Assembly: GCA_021203945.1 (NCBI GenBank)
Contig: JAJQAF010000135.1
Span: 1 to 6,114, forward strand
From: Campylobacter sp.
GTDB lineage: Bacteria > Campylobacterota > Campylobacteria > Campylobacterales > Campylobacteraceae
Direction: 5' to 3'
Length of the DNA stretch: 6,114 bases
Shown here: piece after piece, positions 5,984 to 6,114 of the stretch
Position numbering within the stretch: position 1 is the first letter of the stretch
Layout of the letters: each line of letters begins with the position of its first letter
Made by a program: the position numbers and the translations under genes
The notes under the pieces: generated by a model
What the model was told of the DNA's origin: nothing
Database searches by the model: none
What the model saw: the letters and a program-made list of their open reading frames with translations, nothing else

Positions 5984-6027
5984 ATAAAATAATCCTTTAA
6001 TAGTAAATTTGATTAACTTTGAACGAA

Positions 6028-6033
6028 ATTATA
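6028..6033 (-). promoter_or_regulatory. -10 box of the ravA-viaA operon
   Basis: TATAAT on the - strand lies 45 bases before the ravA ATG, giving a leader of roughly 35-38 bases with AAAGGA at 5993-5998. No clear -35 box is seen, as is usual in Campylobacter and relatives. Confidence 0.55.
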
Positions 6034-6043
6034 ACTAGGTGCG

Positions 6044-6059
6044 ATGACAGGTTGGTCAT
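6044..6059. promoter_or_regulatory. Inverted repeat over the -35 region of the ravA promoter
   Basis: ATGAC (6044-6048) and GTCAT (6055-6059) are perfect arms around a six-base spacer, 10-26 bases upstream of the TATAAT box. A regulator bound here could block or aid polymerase. The arms are short, so chance is possible. The remaining bases 6060-6114 show no gene. Confidence 0.3.
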
Positions 6060-6114
6060 TATTTAAAATTTAATTTTTTAACAAAGCGACACAATCCGTT
6101 AAGCACTATCTTAT

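Noticed and set aside
1..6114. tRNA genes or a CRISPR array
   Set aside because: No cloverleaf-like TTCGANNC context and no regularly spaced direct repeats were seen on either strand.

Overview
The window looks like accessory-rich chromosome from an epsilonproteobacterium, most likely a Campylobacter. This rests on low GC, frequent aaattta-type runs, a TTG start with an AAAGGA ribosome site, and type I restriction and RavA/ViaA protein flavours. The genus is an inference from style, not from a marker gene.

Left part (1-1710, + strand) is a broken type I restriction-modification locus. It begins inside a RhuM-family gene whose reading frame runs, after a typical RhuM motif, straight into what looks like the C-terminal tail of an HsdS specificity subunit, so a deletion has apparently fused the two. 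Next comes an intact two-gene cassette: a small membrane protein with about three hydrophobic segments (290-658) and a TIR-like protein of the DUF1863/ThsB type (677-1159) with the expected Trp and Glu of a NAD-processing TIR fold. After it lie a 25-codon orphan C-terminal tail, an HsdR N-terminal stub of about 74 recognisable residues, and another 34-codon orphan tail. The restriction system is dead on this evidence, while the TIR/membrane pair looks whole.

Middle part (1774-2797, + strand) holds one complete gene for a HTH-WYL transcriptional regulator with its own promoter, a TTG start and a terminator. It converges on the next operon.

Right part (6033 down to 2831, - strand) is a RavA-ViaA-type operon: a MoxR-family AAA+ ATPase followed, with a 7-base overlap, by a VWA-domain partner. 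The ATPase gene has an in-frame TAA exactly where the family normally has Glu in QGL-E-ALYDRF, and the arginine-finger Arg five codons later reads Cys. All other core motifs remain and total length matches RavA, so this is a recent lesion (or a sequencing error). The ViaA-like protein is intact and carries an internal 52-residue duplication with a Lys/Gln-rich linker. A clear TATAAT box, with a small inverted repeat just upstream, drives the operon.

Taken together, the most interesting content is the TIR-like plus membrane protein pair, a candidate Thoeris-related defence module kept inside a decayed restriction locus. The nonsense-interrupted RavA beside an intact, internally duplicated ViaA comes second.
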